Positions 30,745-40,413 of a stretch of 64,000 bases of DNA are shown in pieces. The position numbers were made by a program, and so were the translations under genes. Source of the stretch: Blastocladiella emersonii ATCC 22665 (taxonomy: Eukaryota; Blastocladiomycota; Blastocladiomycetes; Blastocladiales; Blastocladiaceae); assembly GCA_025594325.1 (NCBI GenBank), contig JANHCV010000009.1:496001-560000 (forward strand), read 5' to 3'. The number at the start of each line of letters is the position of its first letter. The first letter of the stretch is position 1. Under the pieces are notes generated by a model. That model made no database searches. It worked only from the letters and a program-made list of their open reading frames with translations, and was not told where the DNA came from.

Positions 30745-31416
30745 TTACTTGGCGTGCTGCTCGGTCCACTCCTTGGCGGTGCGGATCGCGTCTTTCTCGT
30801 TCTCCTTCCAGTGCTGGGCCACGTCGTTGGCGAGCGGGTCGTCCGGGTTGGGCGCCGACAGCAGGGCCTGGATCGAGAGCAGCACGGTGCGGATCTGCAG
30901 CGCTGGCGACCACTTGTCCTTGAGGATGTCGAGGCAGATGCGCCCGAGCTTGTCGATGTTCGGGTGGTAGATCTTGGTCAGGAAACGCACCTTGGGCGGC
31001 GCCATCGGGTAGTCGTCGGGCAGGAACAGCTCGAGCTTGAAGTTGCCGCCTACGCTCTGAGCGTTAGTCTACGGCAAGTCACACACACACAGGAAACAAG
31101 TACCCTCGAACGGCGACTGGGCGGGGCCCGTCATGACCACGTCAAAGTACCGCAGGTTGTCCTCGTGCGGCTTGGCGTCGATGCCCGGCGCGGGCTCGGC
31201 GAGCAGACGCTCCGTTTCCTACGGCGCGGCGGGTGCGGGGGTGGGTGGTGCGTGAGCGGCCGTGGTCCAAGCGAGCAAGCGCGCGAACCGGGTGCGGGCA
31301 GAAAAGGTGGCGCGGCCCGCGGGTATCGCGTCGGCCGCGCATGCGCAGGGTGCCGGGGAGAGCATTGCATCGAGTTTCATGGGTCCAACCTTGATGATAC
31401 GCTTGGAGAGGGCCAT
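30745..31416 (-). CDS. UBC13: Ubiquitin-conjugating enzyme E2 N (Ubc13), 148 aa, three exons
   Basis: E2 enzyme that, with an Mms2/Uev partner, builds Lys63-linked ubiquitin chains in DNA-damage tolerance. Exons are 31416-31390 (only 27 nt, MALSKRIIK), 31218-31104 and 31049-30745. The introns are 171 nt (31219-31389, donor GTTGGA, phase 0) and 54 nt (31050-31103, donor GTACTT, branch CTAAC, phase 1). The spliced protein reads ...[17 protein letters not shown] and ...[15 protein letters not shown], matching Ubc13 throughout. The HPN motif (YHPNIDKLG) and active-site Cys86 ([14 protein letters not shown]) are present, as is [16 protein letters not shown]. Length is normal for the family. The first donor is weak, but the join is fixed by protein similarity. 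Confidence 0.96.
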
Positions 31417-31546
31417 GGTGGGTGGAGATCACGGCGCTCCGCCGCCGCCCGCCGAGTTTTGTTCACCGCGTCTCGGCCGCCTTCTCCTCCGCAAGGTCGG
31501 CTGACTCAACTCTTTCGCAATGCGCTAGGGTATGTATTCCAGTAAA

Positions 31547-32576
31547 TCACTCTGCCGCCGTCGGCGCACCCGCCGCGCCACCGTTCGCCCGCCCCGCGCG
31601 CTTGAACTCGGCGGGCATCACATAGTTTGGGTCGCTCCAGATGCCCTTCTTCGCGCGGCGCGCCTTGTCCTGGGCGGCCATGAACTTGTCCTTCATGCCG
31701 CCGTACTCGGCGCCGCGCTGCGTGTAGACCGTGCCGAGCCCCTCCTTGAGCAGGTCGAGCGACAGGTTGCGCCACAGGAACGGCAGGAGCCGCGGGTACG
31801 GCCGGTAGTACGGCATCGCCACCACGCGCCCGTACTGGTCGACGCGGTAGATGTCGACGCGCACCAGCCCGAGCTTGCCGCCGACGAACGCGTGGCGGCC
31901 GCCGCCGCGGACCGGGGTGTCGTCGTTGTTGGACTGGGGGAGGAGCGAGGAGGAGGGTGGTGCGGGTGGTGCGGGCCCGCCGCGCAGGAACTTGGTCGTG
32001 CCCGGCTTGATGGTCGCGCCGGGCATCAGCTTCGACAGCGTGTACTCGTACGCTTCCAGGGAGTACGGCTGCGCGGGCATCCCAAAGTGCGCGGCCTCGG
32101 GGCAGTCGGTGCCCGCGATCCGCACCGAGATGGTCACCTCCGAGCACTTGGCCGGGCCCGGGATGTCGGCCTCGCTGTACCACCGGAGCGCCGGCGTGTG
32201 GAAGAATCTAGGTTGGCGAGAGAGACACGCGGGGGTCAGGGATGACCTCGTTCTCAGAGCGACGCGTTGTGCGCGCGTACCGGAACCCGTCCGAGTCGCC
32301 GACTGACACCACGTATCCCGTGAGCCGCAGCGGGCCGCCCGTGCCGTTACGGTTGACGCGCGCCTCGGGCAGGTCTTTCGCCGTCGCGTACCGCACCGCG
32401 AGCGTGTTGAACCGCGACACGCGCCACAGCACGGCGGCCGCCACGACGACGACGGCCGTCGCGGCGATGCCCACGGTCGCGCCCGTTGACAGGCCGAGAG
32501 AGGAGGATGGTGGTGCGCCGTTCGGGAGAGGTGGCATGTTGGAGGATGGTTTGCTGCTGCTGCTGTTGGCGCTCAT
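31547..32576 (-). CDS. Lcl3-like membrane-anchored staphylococcal-nuclease-domain protein, ~318 aa, one intron
   Basis: Probable organelle-membrane endonuclease of the Lcl3/SNase-like type. Exons are 32576-32281 and 32207-31547. The 73-nt intron 32208-32280 has donor GTACGC and acceptor CTAG, phase 2, giving ...GDSDGFRFFHTPALRW. A membrane span lies near residues 31-52 (GATVGIAATAVVVVAAAVLW). The SNase fold follows: RIAGTDCPE carries the Arg, Asp and Glu of the catalytic site, then VDQYGRVV and a C-terminal KARRAKKGIWSDP, the usual SNase end. A ~35-residue Pro/Ser/Gly-rich insert splits the middle of the fold. The SNase call is firm; the precise name is inferred from the short N-terminal anchor. 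Confidence 0.85.
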
Positions 32577-32890
32577 GGTGGCGGGGGCGAGGGGGCGCGG
32601 GCCGGATTTGTAGCAGTCGAGTGTGTGGGCTCAGTGCCGGGGTTCGAGTTGCATGCGGTCGGTGGTTCTATCGAAGCTCCGTTGCGTGGGGGTCAGCGTT
32701 CGAGAGCGGGAAGGCCGCGGCGGCGAAGCGACGTGGTGGCGGAGGATGAGGCGACGCCCGCTCGCGTCCCGTGCCGGTGACCTTCGCGACCATCGACGTC
32801 CCGCTTCGGCACTCCCGCTCTGGCGACAGTGCGGAAATAACAACATCGTTTGTATACGTGAAAAATAAAAAGAATAATAAATGAGGCTCG
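32577..32890. other. Intergenic region between Lcl3-like and LRR gene L1
   Basis: Leader and promoter of the Lcl3-like gene and the 3' flank of L1. An A/T-rich run (AAAAATAAAAAGAATAATAA) is near 32860-32880. No gene seen. Confidence 0.4.
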
Positions 32891-34627
32891 TTAGAGATGG
32901 AGCTCGGTCAGCGAGGGCGGCGCGGCCACGCGGATCGCCGCCTCGCCCGCAGGCGTGATACTGGTCCCCATCAGGTCCAAGAGCTCCAGGGCCGGGGGGA
33001 GGTGCTCGGCCAACGCCGCGGCACCCACGTCCGTGATGTTGTTGTGCGAGAGCGTCAGCTTGGTCAGCGCGGGCGGGAGCCGTGCCGCGAGGGGCCGGAC
33101 AGACTCATTGTTGAGCAGCTGCCCCTCGAGTTGGTGGTAGATCCGCTCAAGTTGGAGGATCCGCAAACCCGGCGGCATCTGGTAGTCCAGTGCATGTGCA
33201 TCATTGCGCAAGAGGGTTGATCCGATCAGGTTCAACTCCTGCAGAGAGCTTGGCAGCATGCGGATCAGCTGCGCCAGGCGTTTGTCTGCAAAGTTGACAT
33301 CCCAAAGCTTGAGCTTCTTGAGCCCGTTGAGAGACGCGCTGAACAGCGCACGGAATGCCGCATCTTCAAGTTGCAGCCCCTCGAGGTTGAGCGACTCAAG
33401 CGTCTGCGGAAGCTGGCGGAAGACCATAGCGAGGTTAGACGTCGACATATCCGGCTCACTCAGCCGCAGCGACTGGAGGCGCATCGACGGGAGCGCCGCC
33501 GCAAGGACAACGGTGCCGTGGTCGCCCATCTCGGCGTACTCGAGACTCAGCTTGGTGAGCCCCGGCGGGAACGCCCACGACTCCGTTGTTGGATTAACGG
33601 CGCCCAGCTTGGCATTGCTGATGACCAGCTTCTTGAGCATGCGCGGTAGGTGCGGGCACATGCGCGCAAGGACGGAGCCGTTGATCGGGGTGTTCTGGAC
33701 GTGCAATGAGTATAGTTCGGCGGGAAGCACACGAGCGATCGCGACGGCCGTGTCGGCGTCAAAGCGGCTGTTGTGGATTTCGAACTTGGCGAGGTTGGTC
33801 GGCAAGCCGGAGAAGAGGCACGGCAGAATATCCTCGGTCAGCTCCAATGCCTTGAAGACAAGCCGCTTGACGGACGACGGCCACTGGACGACGCGCGCCA
33901 GGTCTTCGGGCTTGGCATCGCCAAACCACAGGCGGTCGACCAAAATGGTCTTGACGGTCGTGGGAAGCTTGAAGGCGAACAGGCGCGGCAGGTCGACCGT
34001 GCTTTCGCTGATCATGAACGAGATGGGCGCCGCCGCCGGGCTCGCCATGGCGTTGTTAAGTGCGGCGATGCCGTTGAGCGACACAGGGTGACGGCGCAGC
34101 TGAATCACGCGGGCGTGACCCGAGGCGACGTCGGCGCACGCGGCGAGCGTTTTCGCGTCAACCTGCACGATGGGCGATGGGTGCTGGTCGGGGAATTGCT
34201 CCTCGTCGAGCGGCGAACGAAGACCAAGAGCGACGAAGAACTCGCTGTCATTGTAGTAACCGATGTGCAGGCCCTCGAGGTAAATCTGCATGTCGACCGC
34301 GCCCGAGTCGCGCCATCACTCGAGCGCGGAGAGAAAGCGATGAGAGTATGCCTCTTCGAGCGCCCAGAACGAGCAGCGGAGCGGGAGACCGAGCGACGCC
34401 CACCTGTTGAGCAAGGACAGGTCGCCGCGCATTGTCGCCGAGTCGAGCGAGAGCTGCGGGCACCGTTGAACAATCGTGTGCTGCACGCCCGGGATCTGCA
34501 CCTGCAGCATGACGCGCGAGTACTCGAGCATGCCAGCAAGGTCATCCTCGTCGTCGTGCAGCTCGACGGCGTAGCAAAGAGCTTTGTGAATCATTGCCGT
34601 GATGTCGAGATCCTCGAGTCGTTTCAT
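32891..34627 (-). pseudogene. LRR family member L1, broken by one TGA in the WWRDSG motif
   Basis: Member of a six-gene family in this window with a conserved ~130-residue N-terminal helical module followed by leucine-rich repeats. The start at 34627 matches the MTVKL-type start of L3/L4. The N-terminal part (IHKALCYAVELHDDEDDLAGMLEYSRVM ...) reads to SALE and meets TGA at 34318-34316. It then continues in the same frame as WRDSGAVDMQ... to the end at 32891. The intact copy L3 has two Trp codons (EWWRDSG) here, so one TGG-to-TGA change is the only visible lesion in about 578 codons. The LRR region has at least nine units of the LPSSLxxLxLxxxxL form. It is either a very recent pseudogene or needs readthrough. 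Confidence 0.85.
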
Positions 34628-34737
34628 GGAGTTTACGTTGCAATGAGCGATGGTGTGGTCCAAAAAGGGTGGAAAGAGCCCGTCGAGACCTGCGTCGATC
34701 GGACAGCAATGCCCAAGGCGACGCCACAGAGACAAGG

Positions 34738-34761
34738 TCACGCGATATCGCGACGCGTCTC
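34738..34761 (-). promoter_or_regulatory. LRR-family upstream element of L1
   Basis: In gene orientation GAGACGCGTCGCGATATC, followed by GCGTGA, about 111 bp before the start. GAGACA lies four bases further upstream. The same element precedes the other five LRR paralogs. Confidence 0.65.
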
Positions 34762-34884
34762 CGATTGTCTCGCGCCTCGCTCGTATCATGCACCGACCCA
34801 GTGCGTTCGATAATTTAGTACGCGTGTATTATTCACTAGTTAAGCTGTCGCTGCACACACTCTTAATAGTTTGGCGGAAGAGAC

Positions 34885-36663
34885 TCACGCTACCACCCAC
34901 AGTTGAGCTCGACCAACGAAGCCGGGGCCGCGGCCCGAATAGCTAGCTGCCTTGCCAACTTCACTCCGCAGCCATCCCAAGTCTAAAACTTTGAGCTCGG
35001 GTGGCATCTGTTCAGCGAGCGCCATTGCCCCCTTGTCGCCGATATCGTTTGCGTACAAACGGAGTGTAACGAGCGTGCGGGGAAGACGTTCCGCAAGGCA
35101 AGCGAGCCCTTGATCGTCAAGTCCGGTTTCACCGAGGTTGAGATGTTCGAGCGCAGGTGGCATGTGCTTCGCGAGTAGCCGAGCGTTTGCCCGCGGAAAC
35201 TTGGACCCGGGCACACTGAGACTAATCAAGGATCGAGGCAAGCGTCGAAGAAGATGCGCAGTGCCAGCGACTGAGGCTTGCAGTCATTCACCGAAAGCTG
35301 CTGGAAGCCGTCACGCAGCGCGCCCGCGAGCGCAGCGGCAGCAGAGTCGTTGATTCGGCCGCCGTCAATGATGAGTTTGGTGAGCGTTGGTGGAAGGGAG
35401 CGGAACAAGAGTGGAAGCTGGCTCCCAGAAAATTTAGTGCAGTAAAGCTGGAGCGCCTCGACTGACGTCGCCACGAGCGAGTTGGCAAGAGTAGCAAATC
35501 CGCGATCTTCAAGCCAGTCGTTGTTGATGAAAATGCTCTTGAGCGACGCGGGCACCATCCAAACCACGTTTTCGCCGACATTGCTAAGTTGGTTCTCAAT
35601 GAGGTTAAGTTGCTCGAGTGAACGTGGAAAACAAGAGCACATCGCCGCAAAATCAGTGCCAGACAACGATGTCGACATGAGAGTCAGCTTTTTGAGCTGG
35701 GCCGGAAGTCCGCGCGCAAAAAAAAAGGGTCTTGTCGCGGTCGAGCTTGCAATGTGAAACCCCCAAGTAGCGACAGACATTCGGAAGCTGGTTGAGAAGT
35801 ACAGCCAACGTCGATGCCGTCAAGTTGTTCCGAAGCAAGCAGAGCTTACGCAGGCTCGGAGGCCACGCCATGGTGCGGCACAGATCATCTGCAGTCGATT
35901 GGGTCAGCCAGTGTTTATCCAAAGTAACCTCGACCGAATCTGGAATCCGCAGGGCAAGAAGCCGCGTGAGGTCGGGGCTCGCCATGGCCAAGTTGAGAGC
36001 GTCGATTCCAGCCGGCGAGATGGAAGGGCAATTGAGCTCCAGTTCGTGGATTTCGCCCGAGGCAACGCTGGGACACATGCCAAGCGCAACAGTGTCAATG
36101 CACGGAAGTTTTGGCCCATCCGCGTCGCGATCGCCCTCACTCTGAGAGCATTCCGAGAGATCCGATGCGCTAAGATCGTCTGAAGCTGAGTCCGATACCG
36201 AAACAGAGCCCGAATTTGACTCGTCATTTGAATTACCTTCCCACTGCGCGATTCCGAGCGCGGCATAGAGGCGAGAGCGTCGACTGCTGGGCTCCGAGTG
36301 CTCATCCAAGAACACGCGATAAAAACGCAAGTCGAGCGCGCCAGAGTCGCGCCACCACTCGAGCACTGAGAGGTAACCAGCATCGCACGCATCCTCCAAG
36401 GCGGTGACGCTAACCAAGTAGTGAAGCTTGAACGAAGCGCACAGCTCGAGCATGGCGACATTACCTGCCCGGGTTGCTGCATCGGCCGAGAAGGCGTCCG
36501 ATAGATTGAAAATGACAGGTATTACAGCCGGAATCAAATCGCGTCGCATGACACGCGCATACTGCATGAGCGTCGGGATATTTTCGTCCCTCGGCCAATG
36601 CAACTCGATCGCATAACGCAAGATCCGCTCAATAATGGACGGGATCGCCAATTTGACGCGCAT
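34885..36663 (-). pseudogene. LRR family member L2, with several frameshifts
   Basis: The start (MRVKLAIPSIIERILRYAIELH, 36663), EWWRDSG and an acidic Ser-rich linker are intact. The first frameshift is at a run of nine A (35718-35726, plus strand) where the family frame needs eight. A second is near 35235 (one base short before the RLPRSL block), and a third is near the C-terminus (about 34935), where IRAAAPASLVEL is out of frame. Between the breaks the LRR similarity is good. With three single-base indels, two outside homopolymers, this is a pseudogene rather than an assembly artefact. Confidence 0.85.
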
Positions 36664-37231
36664 TGCATGTAGTCTTGCGTTGCGATCGTGGGTGTATTTA
36701 CGAAGTGGATCAACGAGGGGAGAGAAACGGCTCCGCGGGAGACCGTGCTGCCCCTGCGATCTCGCTTGGCTGAAATGAACATCACGGGATATCGCGACGC
36801 GTCCCACGGCCTGATTTTCACTCCTCACGTCCCGCTTTGCGCTTCTCACGCCCTATGCGTGTTTGCTCATCTCGATCTCATTTAGGGAGTGCCAGTGAAG
36901 TTCAGGAGGGATTACTGTTCACGAATGAAGGCCGCACCATTCACCAAACACCCACCCGGGAGTGTGGCCCACCGCGGCTCTCAATTTGCGAGGAAATGGA
37001 GGGGCTCGACTCACGCGCGTTTCAGGGGCGCCAAGCCCTTCGATTGGCCGAAACCGCTTCGTTGCGGTGCACAGGCTGAAAGCCAACCAGACCGCACACG
37101 AGTTTAACGGGTGCACGTAGCGTACAAAAGCGGGCGGCGCCCCCGCCCCCTTCCGCTCTCGGTCCACAACTCGCAGATCGCCGCCGCACTCGCTCCCAGT
37201 GCAACGACTCCTCCGTCACCGCTCATCCACC
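36664..37231. other. Divergent intergenic region (L2 / four-TM gene)
   Basis: Contains the L2 upstream element at 36782-36805 and a TACAAAAG TATA-like box near 37125, about 105 bp upstream of the four-TM start. No other gene seen. Confidence 0.45.
36782..36805 (-). promoter_or_regulatory. LRR-family upstream element of L2
   Basis: In gene orientation GGGACGCGTCGCGATATC, then CCGTGA, about 119 bp before the L2 start. It survives although the gene is dead. Confidence 0.65.
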
Positions 37232-37738
37232 ATGACCAACACCGAGCTCAAGCAAACCTGCTGCGGCTGCGTGCCCATTCGCCGCGGTATCCTGGCGCTG
37301 CTCACGATCGAGCTGATCATCTCGGTCGCGGCCGCCTTCCTCGTCGCGTACGGTGTCCTCACGGTCAAGACCTCGACCAAGAATGCCGACGGCGCTCTCG
37401 TCGACGCGAGCGGCAACGTGGTCGTCAGCAAGGAGGACGCGGACACGCTCGCGCTCCTAGGCTACATCTCGGGCGGCATCTTCGGCCTGCAGGCCCTCTG
37501 GACGCTGTTCGGCCTTATGACCGTGGTCAAGCGCAAGGTCACCGGGTTCAAGTTCTTTGCCTACATCACGGGTCTGTTCGCAATCCTCACCATCGTCGGC
37601 GCGGCACTCACGCCGTCGCTCGGCAACATCGTCGGAGCCGTCCTGAACTGCTACTTCACCTATGTGTTCGTGCAGTACTCGAAGGTGCTGCGCGAGGAGC
37701 ACAACGCGAGCTCGGGCTACGTCCCCGCTCAGGCCTAG
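37232..37738 (+). CDS. Small four-TM membrane protein, LAPTM/MARVEL-like, 168 aa
   Basis: Four hydrophobic spans: about 18-40 (ILALLTIELIISVAAAFLVA), 73-100, 105-127 and 132-152. The N-terminal CCGCVPIRRG just before span 1 resembles the CC(G/C)C-x-PLRTG start of LAPTM-like and fungal MARVEL-type endomembrane proteins; this is a resemblance, not a proven family match. The start at 37232 gives a compact cytoplasmic N-terminus. AATAAA at 37797-37802, about 60 bp past the stop, is a plausible poly(A) signal. It is strongly GC3-rich, unlike the flanking LRR genes, and is the only single-copy gene inside the LRR cluster. Confidence 0.7.
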   Translation: MTNTELKQTCCGCVPIRRGILALLTIELIISVAAAFLVAYGVLTVKTSTKNADGALVDASGNVVVSKEDADTLALLGYISGGIFGLQALWTLFGLMTVVKRKVTGFKFFAYITGLFAILTIVGAALTPSLGNIVGAVLNCYFTYVFVQYSKVLREEHNASSGYVPAQA

Positions 37739-37915
37739 AGCGTCCGCGCGACGGCGTGGCGGTCATGTCGCCCGTCGTGTGTGAGCTCCGATTCGCAATA
37801 AAAAACATGTATTTGGAGGCGTGATACACTTGCGAGTGCTCTGTTCTGCTTCGCGAATGCGTCGCGCGTGGTGAGTGACACGTTAAAAGGCCGTGAGCTC
37901 GACCCTGCGCTTGCG

Positions 37916-39715
37916 TTAGTAAAGAATCGTCTTGAGGGTCTTGGGAGCAGCGGCGGTAATCGCTGCAAGACCCTTGCGACCTCGAAAGTCGCCCAAATCC
38001 AAGAATTCCAGGGCGGGAGGGAGATGCGCGGCGAGCACAATCGCACCCTCGTCGCTCACGTTTCCGGCCAGGCTCAGCGTGGTCAATGTGGCGGGTAGAT
38101 GCGGTGCAAGGCAAGCGAGCCCTTGGTCAGAGAGGTCCGTGCGATCGAGCTTGAGCGAAGCGAGCGCCGGCGGCATGTGCGAGGCCAGAAGCTGAGCGGT
38201 CGCGAGCGAGAACTTGGACGCGCTCAAGTCGAGCAGGCGCAAGGAGCGGGGCAAGTGTCGCACGAGTTCCGCCACCCCAGCCTCCGAGCGCATGCAGCAG
38301 ATCAGCTCAAGCTCCTCAAGACCGTCGCGAAGAGCGCTCGCGAGTGCAGCGGCGGACGCATCGTCAAGGTGACCGTCGCTAATGTGGCACTTTTTGATCG
38401 TCGATGGAAGCGAGCGGAGCAAGTTTGGCGTCTGACCCGTGACCGTGCGGACGACGCAACGCAGCTGAAGCTCCCTGATAGAAGATTGGGCGAGCGACGT
38501 GGCCAAAACCGCCGGTCCGTTGCCTTCAAACCACTCTTGCTTGAGGACGAGAGCTTTGAGAGAGGCAGGGAAAACCCAGCGAGCCTCCTTGTCAACAGTG
38601 CCAAGTTGATTGTGAGCAAGGGTCAGTTTAGTGAGCGAGCTAGGGAGGACTGGGCACAAGGCCGCGAAATCGGTGCCAGTCAAGCTGGTGCAGAAAAGCG
38701 TCAAAGACGTGAGCGTCGATGGAAGGCCGCGCGCGAGTTCAAGTGAGTTCCTGCAGTTAAGCTCGTGCGAGTCAATCACGAGGTCGGCGTTGCTGGGAAA
38801 GCTGGAAAGGAGACATGTGAGTGATTCGTTCGTCGGAATATCTTGTTGAAAAGTCAGTTCGCGCAAGCTTGAGGGCCACGTCATGGCACTCGACAGATCG
38901 GCACCAGCCGTTTCGTGCAGCCATAAGCCGCTGAGGAAGATTTCCTCGACCGAATCAGGAATGCGTAACGCAAGCATGCGTGCGAGGTCAAACGTGCTTG
39001 ATCGAATGTTCAAGGACTGGAGTGCTTGGGAGGGGCTCGCCATGGCGTCGTTGAGAGCGGCGATTCCTCCCATTGTGACGGTCAATCGGTTGAGCTCGAG
39101 GAAGCGGATCTTGCCCGATGCAATCTTGAGACACAGCTCCGCCACGAAGGCGTTGGTGCAAGGGAACGATGTTGTAGCGCCGGCGGGAGCTTTATCAATG
39201 TCCGAGTCGCCCTCGTCGTCCAACTGGCCATCCGAATCGCTCGAAACGTCCGAGTCCGAACCATAATAAGAGTCGTCGTCCGAGTCGTCATACCACGGAA
39301 TAATCCCAAGGGCGGCGTGCGCCCGGTCAAAATTGGCGCCGGCACCGTAAGCTCCTTCAAAGTAGTCGCGCACCGTTTTGGGGTCGAGATGACCCGAGTC
39401 GCGCCACCACTCGAGTACTGAGAGGTAGCCAGACAAGAAAGCATCACCCAGCGCTGATGGTGACACGCCGTGCAAGCGGCCGAGAGAGGCTCGCTTCTTG
39501 AGAACAGCGAGCTTGCCCGCGCTCGTTGCTCCGTCGACAGAGAAGCTCTTTGCTTGATCCAAAACAGCGGGAAGCACGGCCGGAACGAGCTCTTGGCGCA
39601 TCACGCGGGCGTACTGCATGAGGGCCGTGACGTCGTCGTCCTCGAAGGCGTGCAGCTTGACGGCACAAAGCAAGATGCGCTCGACAATGTCGGCTACGGC
39701 CAGCTTGACGGTCAT
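37916..39715 (-). CDS. LRR family member L3, intact, ~599 aa
   Basis: Uncharacterised protein, one of only two uninterrupted members. Residues 1-130 form a helical, ankyrin-like module: MTVKLAVADIVERIL, the MQYARVMRQELVPAVLP block, then YLSVLEWWRDSG at ~97-108. An acidic Ser/Asp-rich linker spans about 140-190. From ~215 to the end there are about 12 leucine-rich repeats of 24-28 residues (LPSSLTKLTLAHNQLG, LPATLTTLSLAGN, LPPALEFLDLGD). No signal peptide or membrane span is seen, so it is probably intracellular. The start at 39715 was chosen by alignment with L4. It shares a perfectly identical 239-bp tract with L4. The architecture (sensor-like LRRs behind a helical module) suggests protein binding; the function is unknown. 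Confidence 0.82.
   Translation of the reverse strand: MTVKLAVADIVERILLCAVKLHAFEDDDVTALMQYARVMRQELVPAVLPAVLDQAKSFSVDGATSAGKLAVLKKRASLGRLHGVSPSALGDAFLSGYLSVLEWWRDSGHLDPKTVRDYFEGAYGAGANFDRAHAALGIIPWYDDSDDDSYYGSDSDVSSDSDGQLDDEGDSDIDKAPAGATTSFPCTNAFVAELCLKIASGKIRFLELNRLTVTMGGIAALNDAMASPSQALQSLNIRSSTFDLARMLALRIPDSVEEIFLSGLWLHETAGADLSSAMTWPSSLRELTFQQDIPTNESLTCLLSSFPSNADLVIDSHELNCRNSLELARGLPSTLTSLTLFCTSLTGTDFAALCPVLPSSLTKLTLAHNQLGTVDKEARWVFPASLKALVLKQEWFEGNGPAVLATSLAQSSIRELQLRCVVRTVTGQTPNLLRSLPSTIKKCHISDGHLDDASAAALASALRDGLEELELICCMRSEAGVAELVRHLPRSLRLLDLSASKFSLATAQLLASHMPPALASLKLDRTDLSDQGLACLAPHLPATLTTLSLAGNVSDEGAIVLAAHLPPALEFLDLGDFRGRKGLAAITAAAPKTLKTILY
38187..38425. repeat. 239-bp tract identical to 40685-40923 (L3 copy)
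   Basis: Every base from 38187 to 38425 equals 40685-40923 (offset 2498), with no indel. Sequence on both sides diverges at once. It encodes four to five LRR units around ICCMRSEAGVAELVRHLPRS. Confidence 0.93.
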
Positions 39716-39848
39716 TGCATGAAGTTTGCGTTGCGATTGATGATTCATTCACGAGCGGAGAGGAGACACGGGAGAGCTGGGACGAGAAGATGGCGTGGCG
39801 CAGCGCCCAGCCACCCGGCGCTTGGCGCCGCTTGCCCCACGTGAGCTA

Positions 39849-39871
39849 GACGTGATATCCAGTCGCGTCCC
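39849..39871 (-). promoter_or_regulatory. LRR-family upstream element of L3
   Basis: In gene orientation GGGACGCGACTGGATATC, then ACGTC, about 134 bp before the start, with GAGACA three bases upstream. Confidence 0.65.
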
Positions 39872-40026
39872 GCATGTCTCTCGCGTGGGCACCCGGCCGC
39901 CAGCGGACGTCTTGGACGAGCTTGCATACGCGGCTACGTTGTAACCCCGCCTCCGGCGTTGTTGGGCGCCGTACTTCATGTTACGTGTGCACGAGCCGTG
40001 TTCAACGGTTGCACCAAGTTCAATTG

Positions 40027-40321
40027 GACACGTTGCGCAATTCGGGCCTCCCCCCGAATCCTGAAAGGCTGGCGCGTCCACGCGACCTGCGCCGCTGCCA
40101 GCTTGCGGGCGCCGCCGCGACCTGCCACCCATGTCGCCGCTCGCGGAACGCGGCCGACGCGTGGAAGCGAGGCCTGAGAGTTCGGCCCTCGCGTTGCAGG
40201 GAGTCGCGAGTGCAGCGCTCGTCGAGAGGCGTGGCAGGTCGCTTGCGTTGCGGTTCGGCGCGTCGCGTGACGCGCCCAGCCTTTCAGAATTCGGGGGGAG
40301 GCCCGAATTGCGCAACGTGTC
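40027..40321. mobile_element. Fold-back/MITE-like element with ~52-bp terminal inverted repeats
   Basis: The left end (40027-40078, GACACGTTGCGCAATTCGGG...) and the reverse complement of the right end (40269-40321) match over about 52 bp with one substitution and one indel. The inner ~190 bp is GC-rich and non-coding. No clear target-site duplication flanks it, so transposition is inferred from structure alone. Confidence 0.6.
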
Positions 40322-40413
40322 TATTCGATACCACTCCACCATCACGCAGGTGTGCTCAAGATTATTCCACGACGCGTCACAAAATAAAATAAAATACATT
40401 TGTGGTGAAACCA

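Larger units (their letters stand above)
39716..40413. other. L3 upstream region with a fold-back element
   Basis: Holds the L3 promoter element (39849-39871) and a ~295-bp inverted-repeat element (40027-40321). No gene is supported. Confidence 0.5.

Noticed and set aside
40019-40330. Target-site duplication flanking the fold-back element
   Set aside because: The flanks do not form a convincing direct repeat.
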